From assembly GCA_016699855.1 (NCBI GenBank), contig CP064988.1, positions 1,516,501 through 1,580,500 on the forward strand: 64,000 bases of DNA. Reading direction: 5' to 3'. Below the pieces are notes generated by a model. That model did no database searches. It was given only the letters and a program-made list of their open reading frames with translations, and had not been told where the DNA came from. This document shows, piece after piece, positions 41,733-51,425 of the stretch. The position numbers and the translations under genes are program-made. Numbering within the stretch: position 1 is the first letter of the stretch; each line of letters opens with the position of its first letter. The DNA is from Rhodospirillales bacterium (GTDB lineage: Bacteria; Pseudomonadota; Alphaproteobacteria; Reyranellales; Reyranellaceae).

Positions 41733-42722
41733 TCAGTCCTTGGCCAACGGATGCTTGTCCTCGACCAGCGCGCGCAGCTTCTCGTCCAGCACGTGGGTGT
41801 AGATCTGGGTGGTCGCGATGTCGGCGTGGCCGAGCATCATCTGCACGGCGCGCAGGTCGGCGCCATGGGCCAGCAGATGGCTGGCGAAGGCATGCCGCAG
41901 CACATGCGGCGACACGCGCGACGGCGCGATGCCGCACTCGACGGCGAGCTCCTTGAGCACCTGCGCGAAGCGCTGGCGGGTCAGGTGGCCCTCTCGGCCG
42001 CGCGACGGGAACAGGAACGGCGAGGCGTGCGCGCCCTTCAACGCGGCGGCCCGCGCGCCGAGCCAGGCGAGGACCGCGTCGCGCGCCGGCTCGCCCAGCG
42101 GCACGAGGCGTTCCTTGTCGCCCTTGCCGCGCACGATCAGCGCCTCGGGATCGCGCTCGACCGACGCCAGCGGCAGCGTCACCAGCTCCGACACGCGCAT
42201 GCCGGTGGCGTAGAGCAGCTCGACCAGCGCCGCGAGGCGCAAGCCCTCCAGCGCGTCGCGCCGGCGCGCCGCCTCGATCAGCGCCGCGACCTCCTCCTGC
42301 GTCAGCACCTTCGGCAGGCTGCGCTCCAGCCGGGGCGAGTCCAGGGTCGACGACGGATCGTCGGCACGCCGCCCATCGGCCAGCAGGAAGCGGAAGAACT
42401 GGCGGATCGCGCTCAGCCGCCGCGCCGAGGTGCGGCCGCTCATGCCGATGTGCCGCTGGCTGGCGATGTAGGCGCGCAGCGCTTCCGGTGTGGCGTCGAG
42501 CGGTCCCTCGCGGCGGCGCGCCAGGAACGCGCACAGCCCGTCAAGATCGCGGCCGTAGGAATCGAGCGTGTTGCGCGCCGCGCCGCGCTCGGCCGCCAGC
42601 ATCTCGAGGAACAACTCGGTCTCCGGCGGACGCTGCGGCCGCTCCCGCGCGCGCCGGCCGCGCGGCCGGCGCGGCGCCTCGGCCGATGGGCGCGCGGCGG
42701 CGCCGGGCGCGTCCTCGGCCAT
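41733..42722 (-). CDS. xerD: Tyrosine recombinase XerD
   Basis: Chromosome dimer resolution recombinase acting at dif. The 329-residue protein has an N-terminal core-binding domain (LFLEMLAAERGAARNTLDSY) and a catalytic domain with all conserved residues: Arg in TGMRVSEL, Lys in RGKGDKER, HVLRHAFASH, His in GHADIATTQ and Tyr in IYTHV. An Arg/Pro-rich N-terminal tail of about 35 residues is unusual; a later start is possible. The divergent arrangement with aroK downstream of a hypothetical gene is common in alphaproteobacteria and argues for the housekeeping XerD rather than a phage integrase. Confidence 0.88.
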   Translation of the reverse strand: MAEDAPGAAARPSAEAPRRPRGRRARERPQRPPETELFLEMLAAERGAARNTLDSYGRDLDGLCAFLARRREGPLDATPEALRAYIASQRHIGMSGRTSARRLSAIRQFFRFLLADGRRADDPSSTLDSPRLERSLPKVLTQEEVAALIEAARRRDALEGLRLAALVELLYATGMRVSELVTLPLASVERDPEALIVRGKGDKERLVPLGEPARDAVLAWLGARAAALKGAHASPFLFPSRGREGHLTRQRFAQVLKELAVECGIAPSRVSPHVLRHAFASHLLAHGADLRAVQMMLGHADIATTQIYTHVLDEKLRALVEDKHPLAKD

Positions 42723-42727
42723 CGCCG

Positions 42728-44640
42728 TCAGACCCCGGTCGCCAGCACGTGCTCGACCGCGAGCGCGCGCGCGAACGACGCCAGACCGACCGCGCGCAGG
42801 GCCGCGATGCCGCGGGCGATGGCGTCGGGATCGGCGCGCGACAGCGGCGTCGCGCCGATCGCCACCAGCAGGTTCGCGACCGTCTCGCCGGCGCGGCCGG
42901 CGGCGGCGGCGGCCTCCATCGCGCGCAGCGCGTCGGGCGCGGCGACGACACCACGCGCCGCGCCCGGCGGAATGGCCGCGCCGCCGGATGTCCGAGGGCG
43001 CGCAACGCGCCCGCGAGCGCCATGGCGCGCCCCGGCGCGCGCGCCGGATCGTCTGCCTGCGCCAGCTCGAGCCAGCGCGCCAGCCGCGACTCGTCGAGCG
43101 TCGCGCGCGGATCGAGGTCGGCCAGCGTCGCCACCGGCAGCAGGCGCTCCAGCGCGTCGACCGCGCGCGCGTCGCGCGCCGACTCGGCGAAGGCGAGATC
43201 GAGCCACGCCCGCGCCCGCGGATAATCGGCCGCGATCAGCGCCGCGCGCAGGCCCTCGCCGACCACCGCGATCTGGGCCGGCGCCACCGGCAGCGCGGCG
43301 ATGCGCGGGCCCGAGGCCCGCACCAGGCCGGCGAACGCGTCCTGGCCACGCGCCTGCGCGAACATCGCGGCCAGCGCCTGCGCCACGGCGGCGTCGCCGC
43401 GCGCGTCGCGGACGGCGACATGGAGCGTGGCGCGGCCGGCGGCGGGCTGCTCGCGCGCGAGCGCCTCGTAGAGCCGCGCCAGGGTCTCGGGCTCGACCAC
43501 GCCCGCCGCCTCGCCCGCCTCCGCCAGCGCCACGCGCCGCGCCAGCGGCACGGCGGGGTTGTCGACCAGCGCGCGCAACAGACCCGGCGTCGGCGCATCG
43601 GCGCCGGCGACGGGCGCGAGCTTCTGGATCTCGAGAAGGACGACGTTGAGCGCGTTCGCGGGGCCGGCGCGGGTCGCGCGACCGCCCGAGAGCGCGGCTT
43701 CCAGCAGCGCGGCGAACGCGGGATCGGCCGATGGCCGGGCCTCGGCCGCGGCGCGTGCGCCGGCGGGGTCGCCTTGAAGCAGGCGGCACAACGCGACCGC
43801 GTCGCTCCAGTAGGTGTCGGTCGCCGCGGCGTCGCCCGCGGGACCGTAGGACGCGATCCGGGCGCACGCCGAGGCGCGATGGCCGGCGAGCAGCAGGCTG
43901 TCGGTCAGCAGCCGCGCGACCGGCTCCGACTCGCGCCCGGCCGCGGCGCGCGACATCTCGTTGGCGCTCTCCGCCTCGCCCATCGCCGCCAGACCGCGCA
44001 GGCGCGCCTCGTAGAGGCTCTCGCCCGGCGCCGCGCCGGACGGCGGCGCGACGCGGCTGGCGAGGAGGCGGAACTTCAGATCGCGCAGCACGCGCGACGA
44101 CGGCGCCATCGGCAGCGCCGCGACCAGGCGCTTCGCCTCCGCCATCGTCGTGCCGCGCCACGTCGCGGCCGGCAGGCCGCCCGATCCGGCGTCGATCAGG
44201 CCGGCGCGGGCGGCGGCGCCGGCGTCCAGCGACTCCGGCGCGGGACGCGCCGCGGCGGCCGCGGTCGATGCCGCCGCGGCCGGGGGCGTCGGTGGCGCCG
44301 CGGGCGCCGTCACGGGCGACGGCGCCGAGGAGGGCGTGGTCGGCGGCGGCGGCGTGGCGCTGGGCGGTGTCGTCGGCGCGGGGGTCGGCGGCTCGGTCGC
44401 CGCGGCGGCCGGCTGGCCCGCGGCCGGCGGCGTCGCCGGGACGGCCGGCACGGCGACGGGCTCCGCGGGCTTGCTCTCGCGCGGCCGCGGAGTCTCGACT
44501 GGCGGCAGCCCCGCCGGACTCCAGGTGCCGCCCGGGAACCCGAACTGCGCCACCGCCGGCGTCACCGGCGCCAGCGTCGCGAGGATGATCGACACCATCA
44601 GCGCGCGCCGGCGGCCGGCGTCACTTGGCGAAGCGTTCAT
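42728..44640 (-). CDS. Exported alanine-rich helical-repeat protein, frameshifted, function unknown
   Basis: A protein of about 637 residues once corrected. It has a signal peptide (LATLAPVTPAVAQ, about 20-32), a Pro/Ala/Thr-rich region to about residue 135, and then helical, TPR-like Ala-rich sequence. The reading frame changes at about 42970-42985: the first frame ends sensibly near RALGHPAA. The second continues ARGVVAAPDALRAMEAAAAA and LLVAIGATPLSRADPDAIAR to the stop at 42728. Similar unnamed proteins occupy this place between xerD and aroK in related genomes, by recollection. The function is unknown; envelope-associated is the best guess. Confidence 0.65.
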
Positions 44641-44791
44641 GGGGGATCGCGATCTCGTGCGAGCGCATCGGCGGCGGCACGTCGATGACCGCCAGCGCGA
44701 TGAATCCGACGACGCACAGCGCCGCCACGACGATGGCGACGATGCCGCCGACGCCGATTCTCGGCTGGTATCCGCTTCTGCGGCCGATCAC
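44621..44791 (-). CDS. Small single-pass membrane protein overlapping the next gene
   Basis: A 56-residue frame starting at GTG 44791 (VIGRRSGYQPRIGVGGIVAI) with one membrane helix (about 15-37) and a conserved-looking tail (DVPPPMRSHEIAIPHERFAK). AAAGG lies about eight bases upstream of the start. Its last 20 bases overlap the start of the exported protein gene, implying translational coupling. No known family is recognised. Too short for many gene finders, but its layout is gene-like. Confidence 0.6.
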   Translation of the reverse strand: MIGRRSGYQPRIGVGGIVAIVVAALCVVGFIALAVIDVPPPMRSHEIAIPHERFAK

Positions 44792-44930
44792 GTCGGTCGC
44801 CTTTCGCTCAAAGGGGGACCACCCGCGCCCCGCTTGTGCGGCGGCGCGCGAGCGGCGATAAAGAGCACACTACCCTGCGGCGGCCGCGATGACAAACGCG
44901 CGGCGACGCGCAACACTTTGAGAACGTTCG

Positions 44931-45539
44931 GTGAATCGCCTTTCGTCGGAACAGGGACACGCGCCGACGGCGGAGCCCGCCCCGGCCGCGCTGGCGCTAT
45001 CGGCGCGTTCCATCGCCCTGGTCGGGCTGATGGGCGCCGGCAAGAGCGCGATCGGGCGGCGGCTGGCCGCCCGCCTCGGCCTGCCGTTCGTCGACGCCGA
45101 CACCGAGATCGAGCAGGCCGCCGGCTGCACCATCGCGGAGTTCTTCGAGCGCTACGGCGAGCCCGAGTTCCGGGCCGGCGAACGCCGCGTCATCCAGCGT
45201 CTGCTCGACGGGCCGCGCATCGTGCTGGCGACCGGCGGCGGCGCCTACATGGATCCCGCGACGCGCGCCGCGATGCGCGAGCGCGCCGTGACCATCTGGC
45301 TGCGCGCCGAGCTGCCGGTGCTGCTCGAGCGCGTCGCGCGGCGCACGCACCGCCCGTTGCTGCGCGGCGGCGAGCCCGGCGAGATCCTTCGCCTGCTGAT
45401 GGAGGCCCGCTATCCCGTCTACGCCGAGGCCGACGTGATCGTCGACAGCCACGACGCGCCGACCGACCGCACCACCGACGACGTCGCGGCGGCGCTCGAG
45501 GCCTATCTCGGCGCGCGCGCCGCGGACGCCGCGGCATGA
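44931..45539 (+). CDS. aroK: Shikimate kinase
   Basis: Phosphorylates shikimate at the 3-hydroxyl in aromatic amino-acid synthesis. The 202-residue protein has Walker A GLMGAGKSAIGRRLA, DADTEIE (shikimate/Mg site), the Arg in EPEFRAGERR and ATGGGAY. An extra ~25-residue N-terminal leader precedes the fold, beginning at GTG 44931. It overlaps aroB by four bases (ATGA). Confidence 0.95.
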   Translation: MNRLSSEQGHAPTAEPAPAALALSARSIALVGLMGAGKSAIGRRLAARLGLPFVDADTEIEQAAGCTIAEFFERYGEPEFRAGERRVIQRLLDGPRIVLATGGGAYMDPATRAAMRERAVTIWLRAELPVLLERVARRTHRPLLRGGEPGEILRLLMEARYPVYAEADVIVDSHDAPTDRTTDDVAAALEAYLGARAADAAA

Positions 45540-46663
45540 CGCCGGCGCGCCGGGTCGCGGTCGAGCTCGCCGACCGCCGCTACGCGATCGAGATCGGGCC
45601 CGACCTGCTCGACCACGCCGGCGCGTTGTGCGCGCCGCACATCCCGCGGCGGCGCTGCGTGGTCGTGACCGACGCCAACGTCGAGGCGTTGCACCTGCCG
45701 CGCGTCGTCGCGTCGCTGGAGGCGGCCGGCATCCGCGCCGACCGCGTCGCGGTGCCGCCGGGCGAGGGCAGCAAATCGTTCGAGTCGTTCGGGCGGCTGA
45801 TGGATTCGCTGCTCGACCTGCGGCCGGACCGCGACACCGTGCTGGTGGCGCTGGGCGGCGGCGTTGTCGGCGACCTCACCGGCTTCGCCGCGGCGACGCT
45901 GCTGCGCGGCGTAGAGTTCATCCAGATTCCGACCACGCTGCTCGCGCAGGTCGACAGCTCGGTCGGCGGCAAGACCGGCATCAACACGCGCCACGGCAAG
46001 AACCTTGTCGGCGCCTTCCACCAGCCGCGGCTGGTGATCGCCGACACCGCCGCGCTCGACACGCTGCCGCGGCGCGAACTGCTGGCGGGCTACGCCGAGA
46101 TCGTGAAGTACGGGCTGATCGACGACGCGCCGTTCTTCGACTGGCTCGAGGCCAACGGCGCGCGACTGCTGGCCGGCGACGCCGCCGCCCGCGTCGAGGC
46201 GGTGGCGCGCAGCTGCGAATCCAAGGCCCGCATCGTCGCCGCCGACGAGCGCGAGACCGGCGACCTGCGGGCGCTGCTCAACCTCGGCCACACATTTGGC
46301 CACGCGCTCGAGAAGGAGACCGGCTATGGGCCGGACCTGCTGCACGGCGAGGCCGTCGGCATCGGCATGGCGATGGCGTTCGACATGTCGGCGGCGATGG
46401 GGCTGTGCCCGCCGGAGGACTCGGCGCGCGTGCGCCGCCACCTCGACTCGGTCGGCATGGCAACGTCGCCGCGCGCGATCCCCGGCGACAACACGCGGGC
46501 CTGGGACGCCGACCGCTTCGTCGGCCACATGCGCGGCGACAAGAAGAACCGCGACGGGCGCATCACCTTCATCCTCGCGCGCGGCATCGGCCGGTCGTTC
46601 GTCGCCCGCGGCATCGACGAGGCGCCGGCGCTGGACGCCGTGCGCCGCGCCATCGCCGGCTGA
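45536..46663 (+). CDS. aroB: 3-dehydroquinate synthase
   Basis: NAD-dependent second enzyme of the shikimate pathway, converting DAHP to dehydroquinate. The 375-residue protein has LGGGVVGDLTGFAAATLLRG, IPTTLLAQVDSSVGGKTGIN and HGKNLVGAFHQP. The zinc ligands sit in ELLAGYAEIVKYG, NLGHTFGHALE and LLHGEAVGIGM. It is translationally coupled to aroK. It converges with the next gene over only seven bases. Confidence 0.96.
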   Translation: MTPARRVAVELADRRYAIEIGPDLLDHAGALCAPHIPRRRCVVVTDANVEALHLPRVVASLEAAGIRADRVAVPPGEGSKSFESFGRLMDSLLDLRPDRDTVLVALGGGVVGDLTGFAAATLLRGVEFIQIPTTLLAQVDSSVGGKTGINTRHGKNLVGAFHQPRLVIADTAALDTLPRRELLAGYAEIVKYGLIDDAPFFDWLEANGARLLAGDAAARVEAVARSCESKARIVAADERETGDLRALLNLGHTFGHALEKETGYGPDLLHGEAVGIGMAMAFDMSAAMGLCPPEDSARVRRHLDSVGMATSPRAIPGDNTRAWDADRFVGHMRGDKKNRDGRITFILARGIGRSFVARGIDEAPALDAVRRAIAG

Positions 46664-46670
46664 GGACCGC

Positions 46671-48038
46671 TCAGGCCGCGACCGGCGGCGCCTCGGCGGC
46701 CGGCGCCGGATCGTCGGGCGCCAGCTTGCGCACGGCCGGCGACGCGGCCACGACGCCGCGCGCGGCGTAGGCCTCGTGGTTGGCCTCGATCTCGTCGAGC
46801 TTGTAGAGGTAGTTGACCATCAGCCCGTGCGACTGGCGCAGGCCGTTGGCCGAGAGGTCGGCCCCGGGCAACAGGCGCTCCAGCCGCGCGCCGTTGCCGA
46901 GGTGGAAGCGCGCCACCGGATCGACCGGACGCCCGCCGAGGCTGCGCGCCCGCAGGAAGTAGTGCGCCGCCAGCGGCGTGAGCGTCGCGCGCGCGGCCGC
47001 GACCTTGGCCGGATCGTCGATCCACGCCGGATCGTCGAGGACGGCCAGCGCGTCGGCGGCGCGCGCCACCGGCGCCGCCGGCTTCTTGCGCGCGCGCTCG
47101 CGCTTCAGCCACGCCGCGAAGCCCGGCGCCGGCGACAGGGTCGCGAAATGCGTCAACCGGGGCAGCTCGCGGCGCAGATCCTCGACCACCTGCTTGATCA
47201 GGAAATTGCCGAACGAGATGCCGCGCAGCCCGTCCTGGCAGTTCGAGATCGAGTAGAACACCGCCGTCGTGGCGTCGGTCGCGGCGATCGGCTCGCGGCC
47301 CTCGGCCAGCAGCGGCGCGATCGCCGAGGGGATGCCGCGGGTCAGCGCGACCTCGACGAAGATCAACGGCTCGTCGACCAGGCGCGGATGGAAGAAGGCG
47401 AAGCAGCGCCTGTCGGTCGGCTCCAACCGCCGGCGCAGATCGTCCCAGCCGCTGATCTCGTGGACCGCCTCGTAGCGGATGATCTTCTCGAGGATGTTGG
47501 CGGGAGTCGTCCAGTCGATGCGCCGCAGCACGAGGAAGCCGCGGTTGAACCACGACGCGAAGAGATGCGCGAAGTCGGAATCGACGGCGGCCAGCGCCGG
47601 ATCGCCCGGCACGCGCTTGAGCAGCTCCTCGCGCAGGCGCACCAGCGCGCCGATGCCGCCCGGCGCCAGGTTGAGGCGGCGGATCAGCTCCTGGCGGCGC
47701 GATTCGGCGGCGGCGTGCAGCGCCGACGCGGCGCCGGGCTTGGGGTCGGCGAGATAGGCCTCGGCCGCCGCGCGCAGGCGCTTGGCGTCGGGTCCGAACC
47801 GCTCGGCCAGCGCCGACAGGAAGGCGCCGCGGCCGGCCTCGTCGAGCGCCGTCCAGCGGTCGAGCACCTCGCGCGCCAGCGCCACGCCGGACGCCTCGCC
47901 GCGGCTCGACAGCAGCGCCTCGCACAGCGCCGCCAGCCCCTCGCCGCCCGACGCGGCGTCGCGCGGCGCCATGCCGAGCAGGTCGCGGCCGCGGTCGGCG
48001 ATGGTCTGCAGCAGGTCACCGAGGAACGAACCGGACAT
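46671..48038 (-). CDS. Malonyl-CoA decarboxylase
   Basis: Converts malonyl-CoA to acetyl-CoA and CO2. The 455-residue protein has an N-terminal helical domain (about 1-150) and a C-terminal GNAT-like catalytic domain. Hallmarks are RRIDWTTPANILEKIIRYEA, FYSISNCQDGLRGISFGNFL, ATLSPAPGFAAWL and SHGLMVNYLYKL. The start at 48038 was chosen for its GGGAG about eight bases upstream; the open frame extends further without family similarity. It stands alone without mat/mdc genes, so it likely serves fatty-acid or malonate balance. Confidence 0.93.
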   Translation of the reverse strand: MSGSFLGDLLQTIADRGRDLLGMAPRDAASGGEGLAALCEALLSSRGEASGVALAREVLDRWTALDEAGRGAFLSALAERFGPDAKRLRAAAEAYLADPKPGAASALHAAAESRRQELIRRLNLAPGGIGALVRLREELLKRVPGDPALAAVDSDFAHLFASWFNRGFLVLRRIDWTTPANILEKIIRYEAVHEISGWDDLRRRLEPTDRRCFAFFHPRLVDEPLIFVEVALTRGIPSAIAPLLAEGREPIAATDATTAVFYSISNCQDGLRGISFGNFLIKQVVEDLRRELPRLTHFATLSPAPGFAAWLKRERARKKPAAPVARAADALAVLDDPAWIDDPAKVAAARATLTPLAAHYFLRARSLGGRPVDPVARFHLGNGARLERLLPGADLSANGLRQSHGLMVNYLYKLDEIEANHEAYAARGVVAASPAVRKLAPDDPAPAAEAPPVAA

Positions 48039-48163
48039 CGACGTTACTCCCGTGACGGCACCCCACGCGGTCAAGGATGCCATGCCGCGCCGGCGGTTGC
48101 GCGGCGACATACCGCCACTATAGTCCGCGCCTCGTGAATCGCCGTTCATGCGAGAGGACCGTC

Positions 48164-48859
48164 ATGCCGTTGTCCGCGCCCGTCGCGCGCCAGGATCTGC
48201 ACACGCGAAACGTCGTCTGCCGCGGCTTCTTCCGCGACGACGGGATGTGGGACATCGAGGGCCGCATCACCGACGAGAAGCACTACCGCCACGCCGGCGA
48301 GTGGCGCGGCGACCTCGAGGCGGGCGACTACGTCCACAGCATGTCGATCCGTCTGACCATCGACGAGACCATGACGATCCGCGATGTCGAGACCGTGACG
48401 GACGCCTCGCCGTACCGGATCTGCCCCGACATCGCACCGAACTTCCGCAAGCTGATCGGCCTGCGCGTCACCGGCGGCTTCCACCGCCAGGCGCGCGAGC
48501 GGGTCGGCGGCACGATGGGCTGCACGCACATCGTCGAGCTGCTGGGTCCGGTGGCGACGACGGCGTACCAGACCATCGGCTCGGACAAGGCGCGCGAGCT
48601 GATGCGCGCGTTCAAGGCGCGGCAGGCGGTCGAGCGCGGCGAGGCGCCGCCGGCGAAGCCCAAACCGCGCGACGTGTCGGAGATGCGCCCGCCCCGCGTG
48701 ATGGACACCTGCCACGCCTGGGCGTCGGACGGCCCGGTGATCCGCCGCTGGGCGCCGTTGTTCTACCAGGGACCCGACGGTGCCGCCGTGCGCGCCGACG
48801 CGGAGGCCAAGATCCGCGCCCGCGTCGCCGCCTACGACGAGGAGCCGCCGGGCGGCTGA
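48164..48859 (+). CDS. DUF2889 family protein
   Basis: A 231-residue cytoplasmic protein. DUF2889 features are RGFFRDDGMWDIEGRITDEK, HSMSIRLTIDETMTIRDVE, GCTHIVELLGPVATTAYQT and MDTCHAWASDGPVIRRW. The function is not established; members often sit beside enzymes of lipid or aromatic degradation. The ATG at 48164 follows GAGAGGACC. It is convergent with the FAD oxidase over four bases. Confidence 0.85.
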   Translation: MPLSAPVARQDLHTRNVVCRGFFRDDGMWDIEGRITDEKHYRHAGEWRGDLEAGDYVHSMSIRLTIDETMTIRDVETVTDASPYRICPDIAPNFRKLIGLRVTGGFHRQARERVGGTMGCTHIVELLGPVATTAYQTIGSDKARELMRAFKARQAVERGEAPPAKPKPRDVSEMRPPRVMDTCHAWASDGPVIRRWAPLFYQGPDGAAVRADAEAKIRARVAAYDEEPPGG

Positions 48860-48863
48860 CGCC

Positions 48864-50477
48864 TCAGGCGCGCGACGGCAGCAGGACGCCGGGGTTCATC
48901 ACGCCGGCGGGGTCGAGCGCGTCCTTGGCGCCCTTGAGCGCGGCGGCGAACAGGTCGGGGCGCTGCTTCACGTACCACGGCATGTGGTCGCGGCCGACGG
49001 CGTGGTGGTGCGTGATCGTGCCGCCCAGCCGGTTGAGCGCGTCCGAGCACGCGGTCTTGATGGCGCGCCACTGCGCCTCCATCGCGCCGGGCCGGCCCTT
49101 GCCGTAGAAGCTGAAATAGGGCGCCGGCCCGTCGGGGTAGACGTGGGTGAAGCGGCACGACGCGACGTAGCCCGGCCCGCACTCGCGCAGCATCGCCGCG
49201 TTCAGCGCGTCCATCACGCCGGCGTGGAAATCGCCGAAGCGGTCCCAGGTGGTCGACGTCTCGAACGTGTCGAACAGGACCGCCAGCGGCGTCAGGATCT
49301 CGCGGAAGAACGGCATGCGGATGAAGGCGTTGCGCCACGCGCCGGAGGCGCCGGCGCGGTGGCCGCCCTCGGCGGTGAGCTGGTCGGTGTCCGGCTGGCC
49401 GCGATGGTCGCGGGCGCACTCCAGGGCGCGCGCCATCCACGGCCCGACATCGTGGTCGGCCGATTCGAAGGCCAGCACCATGATGTCGGACGATCCGTCG
49501 CCGGCGCCCGTCGTCAGCGCCTCGACGCGGTCGAGCAGACGGACGTTGGACGGATAGAGGCCGGCCTGCGAGATCGCGCGGACCGCGCCCCAGGCGTCCT
49601 CGAACGTGGCGAAGCGCACCGACGTGCCGGCGCGGAAGCGCGGGCGGTCCTGCAGCCGCATCCACGCCTCGGTGACCAGGCCGAGCGAGCCCTCCGAGCC
49701 GATCACCATGCGGTCGGGGCTGGGGCCGGCGCCGGAGCCGGGAAGCCGGAAGCTGTCCCAGACGCCGCGCGGCGTGATCATCCGCGCGGATTCCACGAAA
49801 TCGTCGATATGCGTGTAGAGCGTCGCGAAGTGCCCGCCCGAACGCGTCGCGATCCAGCCGCCCAGGGTCGAGTACTCGAAGCTCTGCGGAAAATGCCGCA
49901 GCGTCAGATCGTGCGGCTTGAGCTGCGCCTCCAGCGCCGGTCCCAGCACGCCCGCCTGGATGCGCGCCGCGCGGCTCTTCCGATCGACCTCCAGCACGCG
50001 GTCCAGCCGCTGGAGATTGACCGAGACGACGCCTTTGAAGGCGCCGCCGACGGCCGGCTCGACGCCGCCGACCACCGAGGAACCGCCGCCGAACGGGATG
50101 ACGGCGACGCCGCTCGATCCGGCCCAGTCCAGCAGGGCGGCGATGTCGGCCTCGTCGGCGGGATAGGCGACGACGTCCGGCGGCTCGGGCACGCGGCGCT
50201 CGAAGATGCGCACGGAGTCGATGAAGGATTTGCCGTAGGCGTGCACCAGCCGGTCGATGCGGGCGCTGGAGCAGAACCGCGCGAGGCTGGCCGGCGGCGA
50301 CACCCGCGGCGGGCGCAGCTCGAATTCGTCCTCGCGCGGCGGCGTGTCGTCGAAGCTTGCGGCGCCGTAGCGCTCGCCCGCCAGCCGGTGGACGAAGGCG
50401 CGCTCCTCGGCCGTGGCGCCCTCGCCCTCGAAGCCCCAGCCCCAGAATTTCATCCGCCGCGGCAGGAATGAAGACAT
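48864..50477 (-). CDS. FAD-linked oxidase, alkyl-DHAP-synthase-like
   Basis: A 537-residue flavoprotein of the vanillyl-alcohol-oxidase fold. The FAD-binding part has IPFGGGSSVVGG and YSTLGGWIATRSGGHFATLY, and the C-terminal cap ends in GGTITHHHAVGRDHMPWYV. The triple-histidine loop is a hallmark of alkyldihydroxyacetonephosphate synthases. Bacterial relatives usually lack a proven ether-lipid role and may act as D-lactate/2-hydroxyacid-type dehydrogenases. The start at 50477 (MSSFLPRRMKFWGWGFEGE) lies behind GGGAGGGCGAGCCG. It may be read through from the toxin-like pair upstream. Confidence 0.88.
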   Translation of the reverse strand: MSSFLPRRMKFWGWGFEGEGATAEERAFVHRLAGERYGAASFDDTPPREDEFELRPPRVSPPASLARFCSSARIDRLVHAYGKSFIDSVRIFERRVPEPPDVVAYPADEADIAALLDWAGSSGVAVIPFGGGSSVVGGVEPAVGGAFKGVVSVNLQRLDRVLEVDRKSRAARIQAGVLGPALEAQLKPHDLTLRHFPQSFEYSTLGGWIATRSGGHFATLYTHIDDFVESARMITPRGVWDSFRLPGSGAGPSPDRMVIGSEGSLGLVTEAWMRLQDRPRFRAGTSVRFATFEDAWGAVRAISQAGLYPSNVRLLDRVEALTTGAGDGSSDIMVLAFESADHDVGPWMARALECARDHRGQPDTDQLTAEGGHRAGASGAWRNAFIRMPFFREILTPLAVLFDTFETSTTWDRFGDFHAGVMDALNAAMLRECGPGYVASCRFTHVYPDGPAPYFSFYGKGRPGAMEAQWRAIKTACSDALNRLGGTITHHHAVGRDHMPWYVKQRPDLFAAALKGAKDALDPAGVMNPGVLLPSRA

Positions 50478-50594
50478 CGGCTCGCCCTCCCCTCGTTCCG
50501 TCGACGCATCATGGGCGGCGCGCGGCGCGGCACGCAACGGCCGACGAGAATTGCGCACGGAGCAACTGCCGAGCGTTCCCGCCGGAAACCCGGC

Positions 50595-51425
50595 CTACTT
50601 CCGCTCAAGACCGCGTCGGCCAACAGCGCCACGCCCCGGCCGGGTCGCTTCCTGCGTTTCGATATACGCGAGCGCCCAAGCGGAAAACGCCCGTTCCTCC
50701 GCGATCTCGTGCAGCAACGACGAGCGCATCTCGGGATGGCTCGTGGCGACGTCCCCCTCCTTGGAGGCGATCCAAGCCGCGCGCAACGCCAGAGCGCGAC
50801 GCGCCCGCTTGAAACGCCGCAGAAGGAGGAGCCCGCCAACCATGGCCCAACTCCGTTCCACATGGTCGGCGCGATTTACCGAGCGCATCGCCACGAGCAC
50901 GCTCGCGGCGGTCCGACGCCGCTCCAACCATGCGAACGGCCCGATGTCCATCTCCGCCAGCATGGCCTCGACGATCGGTTCGATGGCGGCGTCGCGCGGA
51001 AAGCCCGCCTCGAACATGCCTTCGTCGCACGGCCCGCAATCGTAGCCTCGTGGAAAGAGCGAGAGCGCTGTCGCATGCAGGAACGGCTGCGATTCTCGCG
51101 CGCGCAGTGGCGGCGGCGCGTTCGCGGCGAGAAAGTCGACGACACGGGGTGACGTCATCCCGATGCTTGGACTTACGGCGAAGCTGATGGAGGGCGGATC
51201 GCGCCAATCCACCCAGCTGTGGAATCCGAAATCGATCAACGCCGTGGCCTCGGGAGAGAGCACCTTTTCGAAACTCTGGCCAGGCAGGTCCTTCCACGGC
51301 GGCAGGGCCACGTACCCGCGTGCCGCCATGCGCGGCCGAAGCGCGCGCAGGACCAGCTCCTTGCGGCGCCGGGTGGACGGGGGACGTACATCCTGTGGTT
51401 TTATCATGAGAATGACTTTCGTCAT
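50595..51425 (-). CDS. Unknown protein coupled to a nuclease-like gene; candidate immunity protein
   Basis: A 276-residue soluble protein with no signal or membrane helix and no family that I can name. The N-terminal third (LVLRALRPRMAARGYVALPP, FGFHSWVDWRDPPSISFAVS) looks like an alpha/beta domain. The C-terminal half is helical (WLERRRTAASVLVAMRSVNR and ERSWAMVGGLLLLRRFKRAR). Its ATG overlaps the stop of the upstream nuclease-like gene (ATGA), so the two are made together. Two Cys lie in DCGPCDEG. Immunity or chaperone function is inferred only from the coupling. Confidence 0.7.
   Translation of the reverse strand: MTKVILMIKPQDVRPPSTRRRKELVLRALRPRMAARGYVALPPWKDLPGQSFEKVLSPEATALIDFGFHSWVDWRDPPSISFAVSPSIGMTSPRVVDFLAANAPPPLRARESQPFLHATALSLFPRGYDCGPCDEGMFEAGFPRDAAIEPIVEAMLAEMDIGPFAWLERRRTAASVLVAMRSVNRADHVERSWAMVGGLLLLRRFKRARRALALRAAWIASKEGDVATSHPEMRSSLLHEIAEERAFSAWALAYIETQEATRPGRGAVGRRGLERK

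Noticed and set aside
41733..42722. XerD-like gene as the integrase of the island
   Set aside because: It lies 19 kb from the island border, in a conserved xerD-aroKB setting, and has housekeeping XerD motifs.
48864..50477. FAD oxidase as part of the toxin-immunity unit
   Set aside because: It has its own ribosome site, lies 117 bases downstream and has normal host composition and a metabolic family.
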